This document shows positions 51,830 to 60,240 of a DNA stretch of 64,000 nucleotides, piece by piece (positions within the stretch are counted from its first letter, which is position 1; the number at the start of each line of letters is the position of its first letter). The position numbers were made by a program, and so were the translations under genes. The notes beneath the pieces are model-generated. The model was not told where the DNA came from. It did not search any database and saw nothing but the letters and a program-made list of their open reading frames with translations. Origin of the DNA: Pectobacterium sp. CFBP8739 (GTDB taxonomy: Bacteria > Pseudomonadota > Gammaproteobacteria > Enterobacterales > Enterobacteriaceae); NCBI RefSeq assembly GCF_013449375.1, contig NZ_JACDRR010000016.1, positions 1 to 64,000 of the forward strand, given 5' to 3'.

Positions 51830-52056
51830 TTTGTCACCGGAAAGAAATTAGTTACAGACCCAGTTTGTTGATCCAGATAAACCTGAAGTTTTACACCGCC
51901 AGCATTCTCCGTATACTCTCTTCTTCCTAAGGCAATAGCGTTTTTATAGCCTAAAGCTGCTGCTTGTTGTCCTAGTTTTAATATTCTTTTATCACTAAAT
52001 ATTTGGGGGTCATAAACTGTTTTTTCAAAAACTTCTGTTTTATAACCGGCGAATTC
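51826..52056 (-). pseudogene. C-terminal toxin fragment of a CdiA-type polymorphic toxin
   Basis: About 76 codons before the stop (TGA 51828-51826) read as the tip of a polymorphic toxin: EFAGYKTEVFEKTVYDPQIF near its start, then ALGYKNAIALGRREYTEN, and the end VYLDQQTGSVTNFFPVTK. The (V/Y)D-x-TG-x-V-x-NF-P ending is typical of CdiA-CT and related nuclease toxin domains. The body of the toxin gene is missing; the frame runs upstream directly into the IS30 element, which has cut it off. An ATG inside the IS (52131) is in frame and could give a 101-residue hybrid. I infer that this is an orphan toxin cassette of a contact-dependent inhibition locus. The exact activity is unknown. Confidence 0.65.
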
Positions 52057-53131
52057 AACTCCGAAGTGCAACGCTAAGCCGCCTTTCTTAGTTCTGCAAA
52101 CACCACTGACGGTTGTCTGAACCCCAGACATTTTCTCGGCCTGCTATTTAGGGCATTTTGATACCCCAGTAACGCCTCTTCTGACACCGTCCTCAAGTCT
52201 GTTCCTTTCGGGATAAACTGCCTTAAAAGACCATTCGTATTCTCGTTCAAGCCACGTTCATACGGGGCATACGGGTGAGCAAAGTAGGTTTCCGCTCCCA
52301 ACGCCTCTGCGATGGCCTTGTGTTCACTGAACTCCCTGCCGTTGTCGAACGTGATGGTGTGGCACACGTCCTTATAGCCGCTCAGCATCGAGATTATCGC
52401 TTCCCTGACTTCGCCTGCATCTTTCGAAAATGCCTTCTTCGTCAGATAAATTCGGCTCTTGCGTTCGGCCAGCGTTACGATAGCTCCCGTTCCCTGAGCA
52501 CCCAGCACCAAATCCGCTTCCCAGTCTCCCAGACGACTACGCTCATCCACTATGGCAGGTCTCTGCTCGATGGAGACCGCATCCGGTATCGCGCTGCGTT
52601 TCGTCCCGTAGCCCTTACGGTAACGCCGTTTACCCTGCCTCAGATGCGTGTACAGCTAGCCGCCACGGGCTTTATCCGCCTGAACATGCTGGTAAATCCA
52701 CTCGTGGCTGACGGGGTGGCCAATACGCTTACAGACGGCACTTATCTGCTCGGGACTCCACTTCCAGCCCAGCCCCGTTTCCACATAAAACACGGTATCC
52801 GGACAGATAAACCGCTTTGTCGCCCCCTGCCGCCGCTGCTCACTCAACCGCTGGGCTTCTGCTGCTGAATACCCCTCTGCTGTCCCGTTCCGCCTGACCT
52901 CACGGGATACGGTGGATTTGCTGACGCCAATACGTCTGCCTATCTCTGTGAGGCTATAATTATCAGTATAAAGCAGGGCAATCTGGTATCGTATGCCCTC
53001 GGTTAACTGCCGATATTTCATGGTTACCCGCTCGTCTTTGGTTGGAAGAACGGGATAACTTATCGGCAGTTAATCTCCATTTATCACTCCCAGCCCATCA
53101 AAACCGAGTGTTGCACTTATTATCTGAATTC
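52051..53131 (-). mobile_element. IS30-family insertion sequence
   Basis: About 1.08 kb bounded by imperfect inverted repeats: GAATTCAACTCCGAAGTGCAACGC on the left in coordinates 52051-52074 and, in opposite orientation, GTGTTGCACTT plus TGAATTC at 53108-53131. The common ends read GCGAATTCA and AAGTGCAAC. It encodes one transposase on the minus strand. Left and right flanks belong to different genes, so there was a deletion or recombination around the element rather than a simple insertion. Exact end bases are approximate. Confidence 0.75.
52074..53021 (-). pseudogene. IS30-family transposase interrupted by an amber codon
   Basis: Read from the ATG at 53021, the N-terminal HTH (YRQLTEGIRYQIALLY, then SLTEIGRRIGVSKSTVSREV) is intact. 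An in-frame TAG lies after about 121 residues (KARGG-stop-LYTHLRQ, near 52656). The same frame continues to a TAG at 52074-52076 with the DDE catalytic core: RSRLGDWEADLV, TFDNGREFSEH and YFAHPYAPYERGLNENTNG. A single-base change would explain the amber (many relatives have a serine in a GGS-LY context). The full protein would be about 315 residues, normal for IS30. Unless the amber is suppressed, the element should not transpose by itself. Confidence 0.85.
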
Positions 53132-53407
53132 GCGGAGGATTCTTTCTTTATTACCACACCCTCATTCTATCCGTTGCTCGGTGTCGCCTATCTTGTGGTG
53201 TTCCCATCCTGGCTGGCTTATGTTTTTTGGAATAAAGGTGTGTCACTTATTGGTACGACGCGCAGTGAAATTTATACCCACATCATTCCGCTTTCCGGCG
53301 GTTTGCTGAGCATCGTACTGCTAGGAGAAAAGCTACATACCTACCACATCATTTCTCTCTTGTTGATTGTGGTGGGGATCATGTGCTGTTCTGGAAAGAA
53401 GAAATAG
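53132..53407 (+). pseudogene. 3' fragment of a DMT (EamA-family) transporter gene
   Basis: From the right IS30 end a frame encodes about 91 residues: the C-terminal four to five helices of a DMT exporter (VAYLVVFPSWLAYVFWNKGV, then YTHIIPLSGGLLSIVLLG, and a closing KKK). The first two thirds of the gene are missing. It is a different family member from eamA at 48510. An ATG inside the IS (53042) is in frame and makes a hybrid ORF of 121 residues, unlikely to be functional. It shows that the IS30 now lies at a junction between a toxin gene and a transporter gene. Confidence 0.8.
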
Positions 53408-53415
53408 ATTTCTCC

Positions 53416-53439
53416 CGTTCCCTCCATGGCGAGGGAACG
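53416..53439 (-). terminator. Hairpin at the end of the bcs operon
   Basis: A perfect 9-bp stem (CGTTCCCTC at 53416-53424, GAGGGAACG at 53431-53439) just beyond the bcsC stop. No T run follows on the minus strand, but its position suits a terminator for bcs. Confidence 0.5.
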
Positions 53440-53452
53440 AAGTAACACGCGA

Positions 53453-56400
53453 TTACTTAAAATCCGCGTAGGGCGTGAGCGGCTGTGACGGGCTGTCGAG
53501 ATCGCCTTGCCAGCCGGAGGCGGAGTAGCGTAGGTAGAGGAGGCCGTGGCTTGGGGTGTAGTCCTTCGCCTGCTGAATGTCGATACCGACACCCAGCGTC
53601 CAGTGTGAGCTCAGGCGGCGTTCGACGATGGCGCGCGCCGTATAGCCGAAGCCGGAACTGCTACTGCCCTGTTCGATGGCGTCTCGGTCGGTGATCGCAG
53701 CGTTGCCCAGCAGGCCGGTTAACGGGTAGCGACGCTGATCTTTGGTAGAAGAACGTGACCACGACAGCGATCCACCGAGTTCCCACGACCAATTTTCCGT
53801 CCGCTGCCGGTAGTTCATCGGCACGCCTAGGGAGGCGTATTGCTGCGGGCTGTAGTAGCCGCCCTGACCGAGCGAGTAACCGCTTAAATCCTTCTGATAG
53901 CGCCACCACATGCTGTTCAGGCCGACCGTGACGCGTCGATTATCTTCGTTAATCAGCTTGTAGTAATAACCTACCATGGCGCGGGCGCGGTCATTATCGG
54001 CCACGTTTTTCCCCGTGATCTGGTGGACGCTGAAATCACTCCAGACGCCATGCGCGTCGCCCCGATCGTAGCTCAGACCGAGGCTGACGCCCGTGGCGCG
54101 CACGCCACCCCAGGTAACGCCAGTGCTAGGGTCTTTGGTGCCGCCGAACGCCAGCAACGAGCTGGAGATGGGGCGGCGCGAGGCCGTCGCAGTCCAGCCG
54201 ATTTGCCGCCAGTCACCGCTGTAGCTTGCGCCCCCGACGATATCGACCACGTCGAAGCCGAGCGGCGTGGTGCCGATATCCGCTGACCAGCGATCGTTCT
54301 TCCAGCCTGCGGCGACGCTGGTGCCGGTGGCTTTCTGCGATTTACCGTCGAAGCAGTCCAGTGTGGCGCAGGTGCCGAAGGTTTCCCGGTAGGCACCGTT
54401 GCTGTCCGCTGAGAAAGAGCCGGCGTTCATCTGTACGGTATCGGTGCGGAAGAAGGCGCGGCCATCGTACAGCGGCATATCCACTTGCAGCATGGTGTTG
54501 TGAATGCTCAGGTCGGAAATTCCGCCTGTACCGCTCGAACTCCCGTAATCGTGGTCAAGCGTGACGGTCACATCCTGTTTGCGATACAAGTCTGCGGCAT
54601 CGGCGCGGATGCTGCGTTTCAGCCAGTCGTCCCCTGCCTGATTGCGCGTCAGCCGGGTATAGTCATCGTCGCTTTGCGGCAGAGCGGGTGTGATGCCGCT
54701 GGCGACCATCGCCTGTTTATAGTCCTGCTGTGCCTGCTCTGGTTGAGACTGCTGTTGTTCAACGCGTGCCGCATCGCGATAGACCAACGCTTTGCCCTGA
54801 CCGATGGGTTCTTTCTGCGCGTCGATTTTTAGCTGACGGAAAAGCGACATCGATTTTTGCGGATTTCCTACCGCTTGCCAGGCGTTGGCGACGCGCCGCT
54901 GCGCGTTGAGGGTATCAGCCACCTGCGTTGGAAGCTGATTCAGGCGCTGGCGTGCGTCATCTTGCTGGCCTTGCGCGATAAACGCATCGATTTCACCCAG
55001 TTGCGCATCGGGGTTCTGCGGCTCTCGCGTGCGGATGCGCTGATAATCGGCCAGCGCCGTCGCATATTCACCCCGAGCCAGCGCCCAGTCTGCCAGCAAC
55101 AGATCGATGCGGGTGTCAGCCGGTTGCTGGCGGAGGAAAGCGATAGCGGCGGATTCGTCACCCGCGTCGCGTATCGCTTCCGCTTTTGCAAGCCGAGTCT
55201 GCATCGTCAGACGCTGATATAAGTCGCGCATATCGTCGCTCCACTGCGCTGCAGGAAGCGTGTTTAGGTGAGCGAGTGCTTGCTCATCGCGGTTGGTAGA
55301 CGACAAATAGAGTGAATAAACGTAGTGCTTCTCCGCACTCGTGGGGGGAATGACGGTTGCACGCTGTACCACGCTGTCCGCCTGTTGCGTTTTCCCTAGC
55401 TGGCGCAGCACCTGACTGTAGCGATAAGCCAGCCACACATCGTTCGGATCCTGCTGGTTTGCCTGACGATATTTCTCCTCTGCCTGCGTCCACAACTGCT
55501 GTTCGGCCAGTTTGTCCGCTTGCTGTTTCAGGATAGCGAGTTGCAGTGCGGCAAGCGTTTCCCGCATCGTGTTTTGCTGGCTGCGCGACAGGCCGCTGAG
55601 GTAAGTGAGTGCTTTCTCCGGTGACTGGCGTTGATAAATACCGACCAAACCGCGCAAGGCGCTGTTGTTGCTGGGTTCAAGGCGTAACGCCTGCTGATAG
55701 AGCGGCAGGGCGGCGGCCTCGTTCTGGCTGGCAATGGCGACGTCACCCAGACCGATCAGCGCATAAGGGTTGGTGTTATCCATCTGGCGTGCCTGCTGAT
55801 ATTTTTGGCGCGCCAGCGGTAAGTTATTGGCTTTTAGCGCATTATCACCTTCCGCAATGGTAGCCCAATATTGGGTGCTTTGAATCAGTCCTTCCCATTT
55901 TCTGCTGTTCAGACGTTTAACATCCGCTTGTAATGCCTTCTGAAATTGTGCCAGCGCTTTTGCCCGATCGCCCATGCGTAGGTAAACCAAACCCACTGCG
56001 CCGATTAACTCAGGATCGTTTGGTGTGGCGGCCAACGCTTGATTGAGCTCTTCAAGCGTGGCGCGGTTACCGCCGCCGTTTTCAATCTGCGCCAAAGCAT
56101 GGAGACGAGCCTGATACGTGGGGGCGGCCAGCATGCTCTGCTGGCGGTCGAGTTCTTTGCGCGCGGTGTCTGCTTGTTCACCGCCATTAAATATCGTCAG
56201 GAAATGGGTTAACTCCGCCACGCTCTGTGGCGTGACCGGCATCCGGCCAATGATCTCCAGCCAGAGCGAGGCGGCCTGACTGCGCCCGATGGGGTCGTGA
56301 GAAAGCTGCTCCAGCAAGGGATAGGCCTGCTCGTTGCGATCCTGACTGAAAAGCAGGCGTGACAACACCATACGCAACGGAACGTTGTCGGGGTAAAGCT

Positions 56401-56932
56401 GATCCAGCGCTTCCAACTGCTTAATCGCGAACGGTTCCTGATTCGGTAAACGAGAAACCAGCCGCCAATACTCCGCGGCAAGATCGAGTGTGGGCGGCTC
56501 ACCGTGAAAGAGCGCGTCGTATTGCGCTTTGGCTTGCGCATAACGCCCGCCTGCTGATAGCACTCGGGCCTGCTGTAGTTGCTGACGTGCATTTTCTTGC
56601 GTCAGCGCCAACATCATTTCTGCTTGTCGGTAAATCGCAGAATCGGGTGCGATGGTTTTTAGCTTTTCCAACTGCTGGCGTGCCTGTGCCTGATTGCCTT
56701 GGCGCAGCACCAGCCGCAGTTTGGCGGCGATAACGTCGGGACTTTCTGGGTTGATCAGCTCCAGCCGGTAAAGTGACTGACGCACGAGATCATCTTTGTT
56801 GCTGGCTTCCCCCAGACGCACCTGTTCCATCAGAAATTGCTCTGGCGATCTGGTTTCTGCGTGGGTTACTAAGGGCGACGCAACCAGCAAGAGTGGGAGG
56901 AGGCGCAGCCAGTTTACGGTGTGGTTGTGCAT
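53453..56932 (-). CDS. bcsC: Cellulose synthase outer-membrane subunit BcsC
   Basis: A protein of about 1159 residues, close to E. coli BcsC. A signal peptide ([18 protein letters not shown]) is followed by many TPR repeats through about residue 770 (for example [20 protein letters not shown] and [20 protein letters not shown]). The C-terminal BcsC domain (about 810-1159) is a 16-strand beta-barrel for export of the glucan ([20 protein letters not shown] region). The start at 56932 (GGGGCAGCC upstream) overlaps the 3' end of bcsZ by 19 bases; the longest frame starts further inside bcsZ. It is the last gene of the operon. Confidence 0.95.
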   Translation of the reverse strand: MHNHTVNWLRLLPLLLVASPLVTHAETRSPEQFLMEQVRLGEASNKDDLVRQSLYRLELINPESPDVIAAKLRLVLRQGNQAQARQQLEKLKTIAPDSAIYRQAEMMLALTQENARQQLQQARVLSAGGRYAQAKAQYDALFHGEPPTLDLAAEYWRLVSRLPNQEPFAIKQLEALDQLYPDNVPLRMVLSRLLFSQDRNEQAYPLLEQLSHDPIGRSQAASLWLEIIGRMPVTPQSVAELTHFLTIFNGGEQADTARKELDRQQSMLAAPTYQARLHALAQIENGGGNRATLEELNQALAATPNDPELIGAVGLVYLRMGDRAKALAQFQKALQADVKRLNSRKWEGLIQSTQYWATIAEGDNALKANNLPLARQKYQQARQMDNTNPYALIGLGDVAIASQNEAAALPLYQQALRLEPSNNSALRGLVGIYQRQSPEKALTYLSGLSRSQQNTMRETLAALQLAILKQQADKLAEQQLWTQAEEKYRQANQQDPNDVWLAYRYSQVLRQLGKTQQADSVVQRATVIPPTSAEKHYVYSLYLSSTNRDEQALAHLNTLPAAQWSDDMRDLYQRLTMQTRLAKAEAIRDAGDESAAIAFLRQQPADTRIDLLLADWALARGEYATALADYQRIRTREPQNPDAQLGEIDAFIAQGQQDDARQRLNQLPTQVADTLNAQRRVANAWQAVGNPQKSMSLFRQLKIDAQKEPIGQGKALVYRDAARVEQQQSQPEQAQQDYKQAMVASGITPALPQSDDDYTRLTRNQAGDDWLKRSIRADAADLYRKQDVTVTLDHDYGSSSGTGGISDLSIHNTMLQVDMPLYDGRAFFRTDTVQMNAGSFSADSNGAYRETFGTCATLDCFDGKSQKATGTSVAAGWKNDRWSADIGTTPLGFDVVDIVGGASYSGDWRQIGWTATASRRPISSSLLAFGGTKDPSTGVTWGGVRATGVSLGLSYDRGDAHGVWSDFSVHQITGKNVADNDRARAMVGYYYKLINEDNRRVTVGLNSMWWRYQKDLSGYSLGQGGYYSPQQYASLGVPMNYRQRTENWSWELGGSLSWSRSSTKDQRRYPLTGLLGNAAITDRDAIEQGSSSSGFGYTARAIVERRLSSHWTLGVGIDIQQAKDYTPSHGLLYLRYSASGWQGDLDSPSQPLTPYADFK

Positions 56933-58029
56933 TGGCTGCCCCGAGACGGTAAAAGTTGGCCTTGTGACGTGAAGCGATAGCGCTTCTGATCCCATCCCTG
57001 ACCAAACAATGTCAGAGAGGCGGAGAAATACGCATCGTCCCCCGGTGGATGGTCGGCGAGCCGCTGTCGCTGGGCAGCTAGCGCGTCCGGTTGACGAGAG
57101 AGCATCGGCAGCAGCGAGGCGGAAAAGCCTACCGATCCCTGTCCGGTGACGGCGCCTGTCGCAGTATCCGCTTTTTCGGGTGGCAGACCTTGCTGAATCG
57201 TCTGTTGAATCATCGGCTCAAACTGTTTGAGCAAATCGGTTTTCCCTCTACTGCTGTCGGCCATCATTCCTGCCCACAAATAGACGCGAATGGCGTCATA
57301 GCTGCCGAGGTTGGGTTTAGTGGTATCGGGCTGCCAGCCTTTGCCTTTTTGCCAGATGACCCAATCCGGCGAGAATCCTTTCGGCGCGGTTTCTAACAGT
57401 AGACGTTGCGCTGTACGTTGCATGGACTGCCATGGCTCACCCAGCGGTGCAAAGCGAGCCAACAGTTGCGGCGGAAGATAGCTGGGGTTTAAGCGCCAGT
57501 ATTCTTGCTTGACGAAGCCCACTTTGCCAGGCAGCAGCATCACGCCCAACTCTGGAATCGTTACGACCTCTTCTCGGGCGATACGGGCGAGCAGCGCAGT
57601 ACCAACGGTCTGATAGCGTGGCTCTTTCCACAGTCGACTGGCTTCAAGCAGGTTATAGGCAATCCACAGGTCGGCATCGGAAGCCGAGTTCGGATCCAGC
57701 ACTGTCCACTGTTTATCCGTGTTTTCTCCCCACAGCCAAGCAGGGAGATTAGCGCGTAAATCGCCTGAGGCGAGGTTGTTTTCCGTCCATTGCAGCAACC
57801 GATCAAACATCACGCGATCGTTGGCGACCAGCGCAAAGAACAGCGCATAGCTTTGCCCTTCCGACGTAGTGATTTTATTCGGTGTTGAGGGATCAATCAC
57901 CCGTCCTTCCGCGCTGATGTAATGCTGCTGGTACTGCTCCCAGGCAGGCCAGTCGCAGGCGGCAGCGGTGGCCAAGGATGCCCATAGCCACAGCAGTGTG
58001 GGGATAAGACAGCGCAGTCTGTGTGACAT
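56914..58029 (-). CDS. bcsZ: Periplasmic endo-1,4-beta-glucanase BcsZ
   Basis: A GH8 endoglucanase of 371 residues that trims the cellulose chain in the periplasm. The signal peptide (residues 1-24) is ILPT-like: [17 protein letters not shown]. The proposed acid Glu57 is in [10 protein letters not shown] and the Asp base is in [14 protein letters not shown], with [20 protein letters not shown] supplying another conserved Asp. In the type II cellulose operon it follows bcsB. The gap to bcsB is only six bases; it overlaps bcsC by 19 bases. Confidence 0.95.
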   Translation of the reverse strand: MSHRLRCLIPTLLWLWASLATAAACDWPAWEQYQQHYISAEGRVIDPSTPNKITTSEGQSYALFFALVANDRVMFDRLLQWTENNLASGDLRANLPAWLWGENTDKQWTVLDPNSASDADLWIAYNLLEASRLWKEPRYQTVGTALLARIAREEVVTIPELGVMLLPGKVGFVKQEYWRLNPSYLPPQLLARFAPLGEPWQSMQRTAQRLLLETAPKGFSPDWVIWQKGKGWQPDTTKPNLGSYDAIRVYLWAGMMADSSRGKTDLLKQFEPMIQQTIQQGLPPEKADTATGAVTGQGSVGFSASLLPMLSRQPDALAAQRQRLADHPPGDDAYFSASLTLFGQGWDQKRYRFTSQGQLLPSRGSQCTTTP

Positions 58030-58035
58030 GGCGCA

Positions 58036-60240
58036 TTAGTCCCTTTCATCCGGTGACAGGCGACGGCGACTGAAGCGTTTCAGGCTACGCCACAGTAGCC
58101 AAGCAACCATAACGATGGTAAAGGTCGAGATGATGGCCAGCCAGACGGGATGTTGCGCCAACACGTGCCAGATGCGCTCCCACCACGGCAGGTGGCCAAC
58201 GTAGTAAACATCGCCGACCCGGAGATTATTGATGCCTGATTCGCGGATGACGGAAACGGAGCCAAACAGCGAGGCTCTTTTTTCGCTGTCGATCAACGCA
58301 TCATTGAGTAGCGTATAGCCCTGTGGGCTGTCGGCCAGCAGCGCGACAACGCTACGTTGGTCGTGATACGGAGACTGGAAGCCGATAATCGCCGACATCG
58401 CTCCTTCACCGCTGACGCTGGTTTTGCTGTCTGGCTTCGCATCAGCGGCAGGTGACCCCGTATCCATAACCGTGGTCTGGCGTGTCGGTTGCTTGATCCA
58501 GCTTTGTGTTTGTTCGACCAGCAGGTTGATTTTGCTGTCATCATGCAGCGCTGGCGGAATAGCACCGATCATCAAAATATCGCTATCTTGCTTGTCTATT
58601 TGTGTCCAGTCATCGCTGAGCTGTACGGCTAACGCCGGATAGCCGGTTTGCGCCCCAATATTTCCGATGGCGTTTAGCATGGCGCTGACCTGCGCGGGCT
58701 GTGGCTGCTTGTTTACCAGCACCCATGTTTGTGACAGATCAGCCAATCGGCTGAACGGATAGCCGGCATTGGCAAAGGCTCGCAGATCTGGCATGGCCAT
58801 GAAATGGCGATAGCCAGAGAAATTAATCGTCGAGTCACTGTCGATAACGGCATGGTTCACGACCGGCGTATAGCTTTCGCAGCGATCGGCGCTGCCGCTG
58901 GAGGGCCGCATCGTATAGTTGAAATCAAAACGTAATTGGTTGGTTGCACCAAGTTTCAATGCCGGAATGGATAAGCTCTTCTCAGAATCCCACAATCCTT
59001 GTGTGAGCGGCAGGCGCATCAACAAGGCATTTTGGTCGTGTTCTGGTGCCAGTGAGAAGGCTTGCACGAACTGGTTATTCAGGTTGATGCTCAGACGTGA
59101 TCCATCCTGAACTTGCGGCGCGGTGTAACGGTATTTCAGCCGTATATCGATGCCCTGACTGCGAATCAGGAACAGGTCGGGCGGTAGATTCATGGTGAAG
59201 GAAATTGGCCGGGGTTCGATACCATCGGTTTGCAGTTGTTCGTTATATTGCTGAAACTCGGCGAACGCCATTGGGCGGTCGGTTCGGACCCAGTTGGGGG
59301 CATCATACGGTTGGCGTGGAGCAAGCTGTTCCACCTTATCGATGGTAACGCGTTGCCCGCGGAACAGCGTGTTTCCTTGTGCAATCCCTTGTACTGCGGT
59401 GAGCAGCTCATTGTCATCCCGCCCCTGAACTAACAGTAGCTTAATGTGCGGATCGTTGGGGTGGCTGATGATAGACACCGTTGGCCCGCTCACAGCAGGG
59501 GTATCGCGCAGGAAGTCTGGCCGCTTCTCGTTGGTGGCAAACACAATGCCGTGGCTCTCCGGCAACTGGTTGAAAAGAACAGGGAAGGATTGTCCGCGCC
59601 ATTGGGCTTTGCTGCCGAACCAGGAGGCGAGTATGGCGGCGGCACGCTGCTGTACCACATCCGGCTGGCCAGCAAAGACCATGGGCAGCGTGAGCGAGCG
59701 GGTATCGCGGCTGTCAAAAAACGGCGCTGGGAACGGTGACAGATCGTTTTTCAATGTCAGCTTCTGGAATTGCAGGTTGAGCGTGCTGGCTTGACTGACA
59801 TCCAGCCATAGGCTGCTACTGGCTGGGTTTTCGCAGATGTTTTGATAATGGCCGACGAATACCAACTGTAGGCGGTTAAAGTCCGTGATATAGCGCGGAT
59901 CGATAGGAATATGGACGCGGTTGGATTTCCCCATCTGTTCTTTGCCAAGTGGCGTAACGCCCATTAGCTCATTGTTCAGGTAAACCTTGATATGCGACTC
60001 GGTGGGGATCAGCGCCGGTGATGGCGTAAACTCAAGATCGAGTGACGCCTGTGTGACCACCTCGTCGCTACGAACGCCGAACTCAATCTGCCCGTCGGGA
60101 TTGATGCCGCGTAATGCAAAGGTGCCTGGGGCAGGTGCAATTTGCGCAAACGGCATCACCACGTTGCGCACGGTGTCGGCCTGAGATAATGCGCTAACGC
60201 CTAACACCAAAGCGGTGAACCAGATTATTTTTTTCGTCAT
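58036..60240 (-). CDS. bcsB: Cellulose synthase periplasmic subunit BcsB
   Basis: A periplasmic, membrane-anchored subunit of 734 residues. It has a signal peptide (residues 1-21), two carbohydrate-binding plus flavodoxin-like repeats, and one C-terminal transmembrane anchor (WLAIISTFTIVMVAWLLW near residue 705) with a basic cytoplasmic tail. It guides the glucan from BcsA toward BcsC; E. coli assemblies contain six BcsB per BcsA. The start overlaps the bcsA stop (ATGA). Confidence 0.95.
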   Translation of the reverse strand: MTKKIIWFTALVLGVSALSQADTVRNVVMPFAQIAPAPGTFALRGINPDGQIEFGVRSDEVVTQASLDLEFTPSPALIPTESHIKVYLNNELMGVTPLGKEQMGKSNRVHIPIDPRYITDFNRLQLVFVGHYQNICENPASSSLWLDVSQASTLNLQFQKLTLKNDLSPFPAPFFDSRDTRSLTLPMVFAGQPDVVQQRAAAILASWFGSKAQWRGQSFPVLFNQLPESHGIVFATNEKRPDFLRDTPAVSGPTVSIISHPNDPHIKLLLVQGRDDNELLTAVQGIAQGNTLFRGQRVTIDKVEQLAPRQPYDAPNWVRTDRPMAFAEFQQYNEQLQTDGIEPRPISFTMNLPPDLFLIRSQGIDIRLKYRYTAPQVQDGSRLSINLNNQFVQAFSLAPEHDQNALLMRLPLTQGLWDSEKSLSIPALKLGATNQLRFDFNYTMRPSSGSADRCESYTPVVNHAVIDSDSTINFSGYRHFMAMPDLRAFANAGYPFSRLADLSQTWVLVNKQPQPAQVSAMLNAIGNIGAQTGYPALAVQLSDDWTQIDKQDSDILMIGAIPPALHDDSKINLLVEQTQSWIKQPTRQTTVMDTGSPAADAKPDSKTSVSGEGAMSAIIGFQSPYHDQRSVVALLADSPQGYTLLNDALIDSEKRASLFGSVSVIRESGINNLRVGDVYYVGHLPWWERIWHVLAQHPVWLAIISTFTIVMVAWLLWRSLKRFSRRRLSPDERD

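Noticed and set aside
51413-53452. CRISPR or integron array in the AT-rich scar
   Set aside because: No regularly spaced direct repeats and no integrase; the region is explained by the toxin/immunity remnant, the IS30 element and the transporter fragment.
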